Below, in pieces: positions 3,787-6,064 of a DNA stretch of 6,064 bases; the stretch's first letter is position 1; each line of letters starts with the position of its first letter. Origin of the DNA: Candidatus Eisenbergiella stercorigallinarum (lineage in GTDB: Bacteria; Bacillota; Clostridia; Lachnospirales; Lachnospiraceae); assembly GCA_019120525.1 (NCBI GenBank), contig DWUW01000201.1, positions 1 to 6,064 on the forward strand, given 5' to 3'. The translations under genes and the position numbers were made by a program. The notes beneath the pieces were generated by a model, which saw nothing but the letters and a program-made list of their open reading frames with translations, did no database searches and was not told where the DNA came from.

Positions 3787-6064
3787 ATGAAACCATTTTT
3801 CAGCCAGTCAGCCCTGGATGCGGCCAAAGAGCTTCAGGTAGACGTATCGAAGGGCCTGACAAAGGAAGAGGCCGAAAAACGTATTGAAAAATACGGACCC
3901 AACCGTCTGGAGGGCGGAAAAGAGAAATCCCTGATCCAGATGATCCTGGAGCAGCTCAAGGATTTCCTGGTGATCATCCTGATGATCGCCGCCGTGATTT
4001 CCATTTTCCTGGGAGAGGCGCTGGAGGGCGTCATCATCCTGGCGATCGTCGTCCTGAACACCTTCCTGGGCGTTTATCAGGAAAACAAGGCGAGCAACGC
4101 GCTGAAGGCGCTGAAGGAAATGGCAAGCCCGCACGCGAAGGTGCTTCGCGGCGGACAGATCGTTGAGGTTCCCTCCTCCGACGTGGTGCCGGGCGATATC
4201 GCCATTCTGGAAGCGGGCGACTATGTTCCCGCTGACCTGCGTCTGATCGAATCCGTGAACCTGAAAATCGACGAAGCCGCCCTGACAGGGGAATCCGTTC
4301 CCGTGGAAAAGGACGCCTCCGCCGTTCTGGCTGAAGACGCGAGCCTTGGCGACCGCATCAACTGCGGCTACATGGGCACGGTCATCACCTACGGACGCGG
4401 ACGCGGCGTCATCACCGGAACCGGCATGCAGACCCAGATGGGAAATATCGCCGGCATGCTCAACGACACGCCGGACGAGTCTACCCCGCTTCAGAAGAAG
4501 CTGGACAGCCTGGGAAAGGTTCTGGGTATCGTATGTCTCGCCATCTGCGTGGTCATTTTCCTGCTCGGCCTGCTTCACGGCATGGAGCTGTTCGATATTT
4601 TCATGACCTCCGTTTCCCTGGCCGTAGCCGCCATTCCGGAAGGCCTGACCGTCGTGGTTACGGTGGTCCTCGCCATGGGCATGCAGAAGATGGTCAGGTG
4701 CAACGCCATCATCAAGCGCTTAAGCGCGGTGGAAACCCTGGGAAGTACCACGGTCATCTGCTCGGATAAGACCGGAACCCTGACCCAGAACAAGATGACC
4801 ATCCAGAAGCTTTACGTTCCTTCCGGCCACTATAACGTAAGCGGCACGGGCTACAGCCCGGAGGGCGAGATCACCGACGAGGCCGGAAATGTGCCTGCCA
4901 CTTACCCGGACCGTCTGATTGAGGGCGCGCTTTTATGTAACGACGCCACCTATGATCCCGATAAGCAGACCATCGTGGGCGATCCCACGGAAGCCGCCAT
5001 GGTGGTACTTGCCTACAAGCACGGCATGAAGAAGGCGGAATGGGAAAGCAAATATCCCCGCGTGCAGGAAATCCCCTTTGATTCGGACAGAAAGCTCATG
5101 TCCACCTTCCATAAAATCGGGGATTCCATCACCATGTATACCAAGGGCGCCCCGGACGAGCTGCTGCGCCGCTGTACCAGAATCGAAGAAAACGGAGCAG
5201 TTCATCCGCTTACGGATGCGAAGCGGGAGGAAATCCTCGGCGTCAACCAGGAGATGGCTCAGTCCGCGCTTCGTGTGATCGGCGTGGCCTACCGCACCAT
5301 GAATGCGGCGGATCCTTCTCCAGAGGCTGAAAACGACCTGATCTTCGTCGGCCTGGTCGGCATGATCGACCCGCCCAGAGAAGAGGCAAAGGCCGCCATC
5401 GACGTCTGCAAGACCGCGGGCATCCAGGTGAAGATGATCACCGGCGACCACAAGATCACCGCGAGCGCCATCGGCGCGCAGCTGGGCATCCAGACCGACC
5501 GCACGGTGGAAGGACGCGAAATCAGCGAAATGAGCGACGAGCAGCTGCGCGAGTGCGTGAAGACCACAAACGTGTTCGCCCGTGTCTCTCCGGAGCATAA
5601 AGTCCGTCTGGTGGACGCTGTCCGTGCCAACGGAAACATCGCCGCCATGACCGGCGACGGCGTCAATGACGCGCCTTCCCTGAAGCATGCCGACATCGGC
5701 GTGGCGATGGGCATCACCGGAACCGACGTATCCAAGGAAGCGGCCGACATGATCCTGACCGACGACAACTTCGCCAGCATCGTGCGCGCCGTCGCGGAGG
5801 GCCGTACTATTTACGCCAACATCCGTAAGGTGGTAGGCTTCCTGCTCTCCTGCAACATCGGCGAGATCCTGGTCATTTTCCTGGCCATGCTCACCAATCT
5901 GCCCACCCCGCTGGTTGCCATCCAGCTCCTTTCCATCAACCTGATCACGGATGCCTTCCCGGCCTTCGCCCTGGGTATGGAAAAGGAAGAGCCCGGCACC
6001 ATGAACCGCAAGCCCCGCGATCCTTCCGAACCCATTGTGGATAAGAAGATGACCGTGGCCGTTC
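3787..6064 (+). CDS. P-type (P2A) cation-transporting ATPase, probable Ca2+ pump, 3' truncated
   Basis: This membrane ATPase should export a divalent cation, most likely Ca2+, through a phospho-aspartate cycle. The frame is open from ATG 3787 to the window edge (759 codons), and the C-terminal helices are missing. Visible elements are the N-terminal cation-ATPase domain (about 1-55), M1-M2 (about 59-97) and the actuator motif TGES (167-170). M3-M4 follow (about 245-295), with PEGL (284-287). Next come the phosphorylation motif ICSDKTGT with D327, nucleotide-domain FDSDRK (431-436) and KGAP (453-456), hinge TGD (552-554), GDGVND (623-628), and M5-M6 (about 682-730). Residues aligned by eye with SERCA cation ligands are E285 (E309), N690 (N768), E693 (E771), N718 (N796), T721 (T799) and D722 (D800). 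The start is supported by GAGG 9 nt upstream. Codon choice is markedly biased to ATC, CTG, GGC and GCC, suggesting good expression. Mn2+ or another cation cannot be excluded. Confidence 0.95.
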   Translation, partial: MKPFFSQSALDAAKELQVDVSKGLTKEEAEKRIEKYGPNRLEGGKEKSLIQMILEQLKDFLVIILMIAAVISIFLGEALEGVIILAIVVLNTFLGVYQENKASNALKALKEMASPHAKVLRGGQIVEVPSSDVVPGDIAILEAGDYVPADLRLIESVNLKIDEAALTGESVPVEKDASAVLAEDASLGDRINCGYMGTVITYGRGRGVITGTGMQTQMGNIAGMLNDTPDESTPLQKKLDSLGKVLGIVCLAICVVIFLLGLLHGMELFDIFMTSVSLAVAAIPEGLTVVVTVVLAMGMQKMVRCNAIIKRLSAVETLGSTTVICSDKTGTLTQNKMTIQKLYVPSGHYNVSGTGYSPEGEITDEAGNVPATYPDRLIEGALLCNDATYDPDKQTIVGDPTEAAMVVLAYKHGMKKAEWESKYPRVQEIPFDSDRKLMSTFHKIGDSITMYTKGAPDELLRRCTRIEENGAVHPLTDAKREEILGVNQEMAQSALRVIGVAYRTMNAADPSPEAENDLIFVGLVGMIDPPREEAKAAIDVCKTAGIQVKMITGDHKITASAIGAQLGIQTDRTVEGREISEMSDEQLRECVKTTNVFARVSPEHKVRLVDAVRANGNIAAMTGDGVNDAPSLKHADIGVAMGITGTDVSKEAADMILTDDNFASIVRAVAEGRTIYANIRKVVGFLLSCNIGEILVIFLAMLTNLPTPLVAIQLLSINLITDAFPAFALGMEKEEPGTMNRKPRDPSEPIVDKKMTVAV

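Noticed and set aside
3808..4578. Minus-strand open frame of 256 codons opposite the ATPase
   Set aside because: It is antisense to the actuator and M1-M3 region of a well-supported P-type ATPase. The translation is H/Q/D-rich with no ribosome binding site or recognisable family.
4933..5688. Minus-strand open frame of 251 codons opposite the ATPase catalytic domains
   Set aside because: It is a shadow of the biased codon use in the plus-strand gene; the low-complexity H/D/G/V translation has no motif.

Overview
The window reads as a moderately GC-rich member of the Clostridia, most likely Lachnospiraceae or a close relative. The reasons are the strong AAGGAGG-type ribosome binding sites, the flavodoxin-ferredoxin fusion protein, and the tightly packed operons made of clostridial-style families. 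No taxonomic marker gene is present, so this is an inference from gene content and style only.

Layout. (1) Bases 2-1635, + strand: a two-gene ABC-2 export module, ATPase then membrane permease, coupled by an ATGA overlap. Its upstream part is cut off by the window edge. (2) Bases 1642-3509, - strand: a three-gene run, in transcription order a TrmO/TsaA-family tRNA methyltransferase, a small three-helix membrane protein of unknown function, and a flavodoxin plus 2x[4Fe-4S] ferredoxin fusion (EFR1-type) that starts with TTG. This run converges on the ABC module with only 6 bases between the stop codons. (3) Bases 3510-3786: a divergent control region with several hairpins and a good extended -10 promoter facing right. 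(4) Bases 3787 to the window end, + strand: a P2A-type cation (probably Ca2+) pumping ATPase. It is complete at the N terminus and still open at the right edge after 759 residues.

The ABC pair should act together as an exporter of unknown substrate. The - strand run may be one transcript, but its products (tRNA modification, membrane protein, electron carrier) do not form an obvious pathway. The ATPase appears to be transcribed alone from its own promoter, with a leader of about 90 nt.

The coding regions belong to known families. The part that best repays a second look is the ATPase leader. A hairpin sits almost at the predicted transcript start, and its U-rich loop is perfectly complementary over 9 nt to a segment just before the ribosome binding site. 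A second hairpin and two short overlapping reading frames lie in the same stretch. A separate GC-rich hairpin overlaps the probable Shine-Dalgarno of the trmO gene. No rRNA, tRNA, CRISPR array or insertion sequence was seen.
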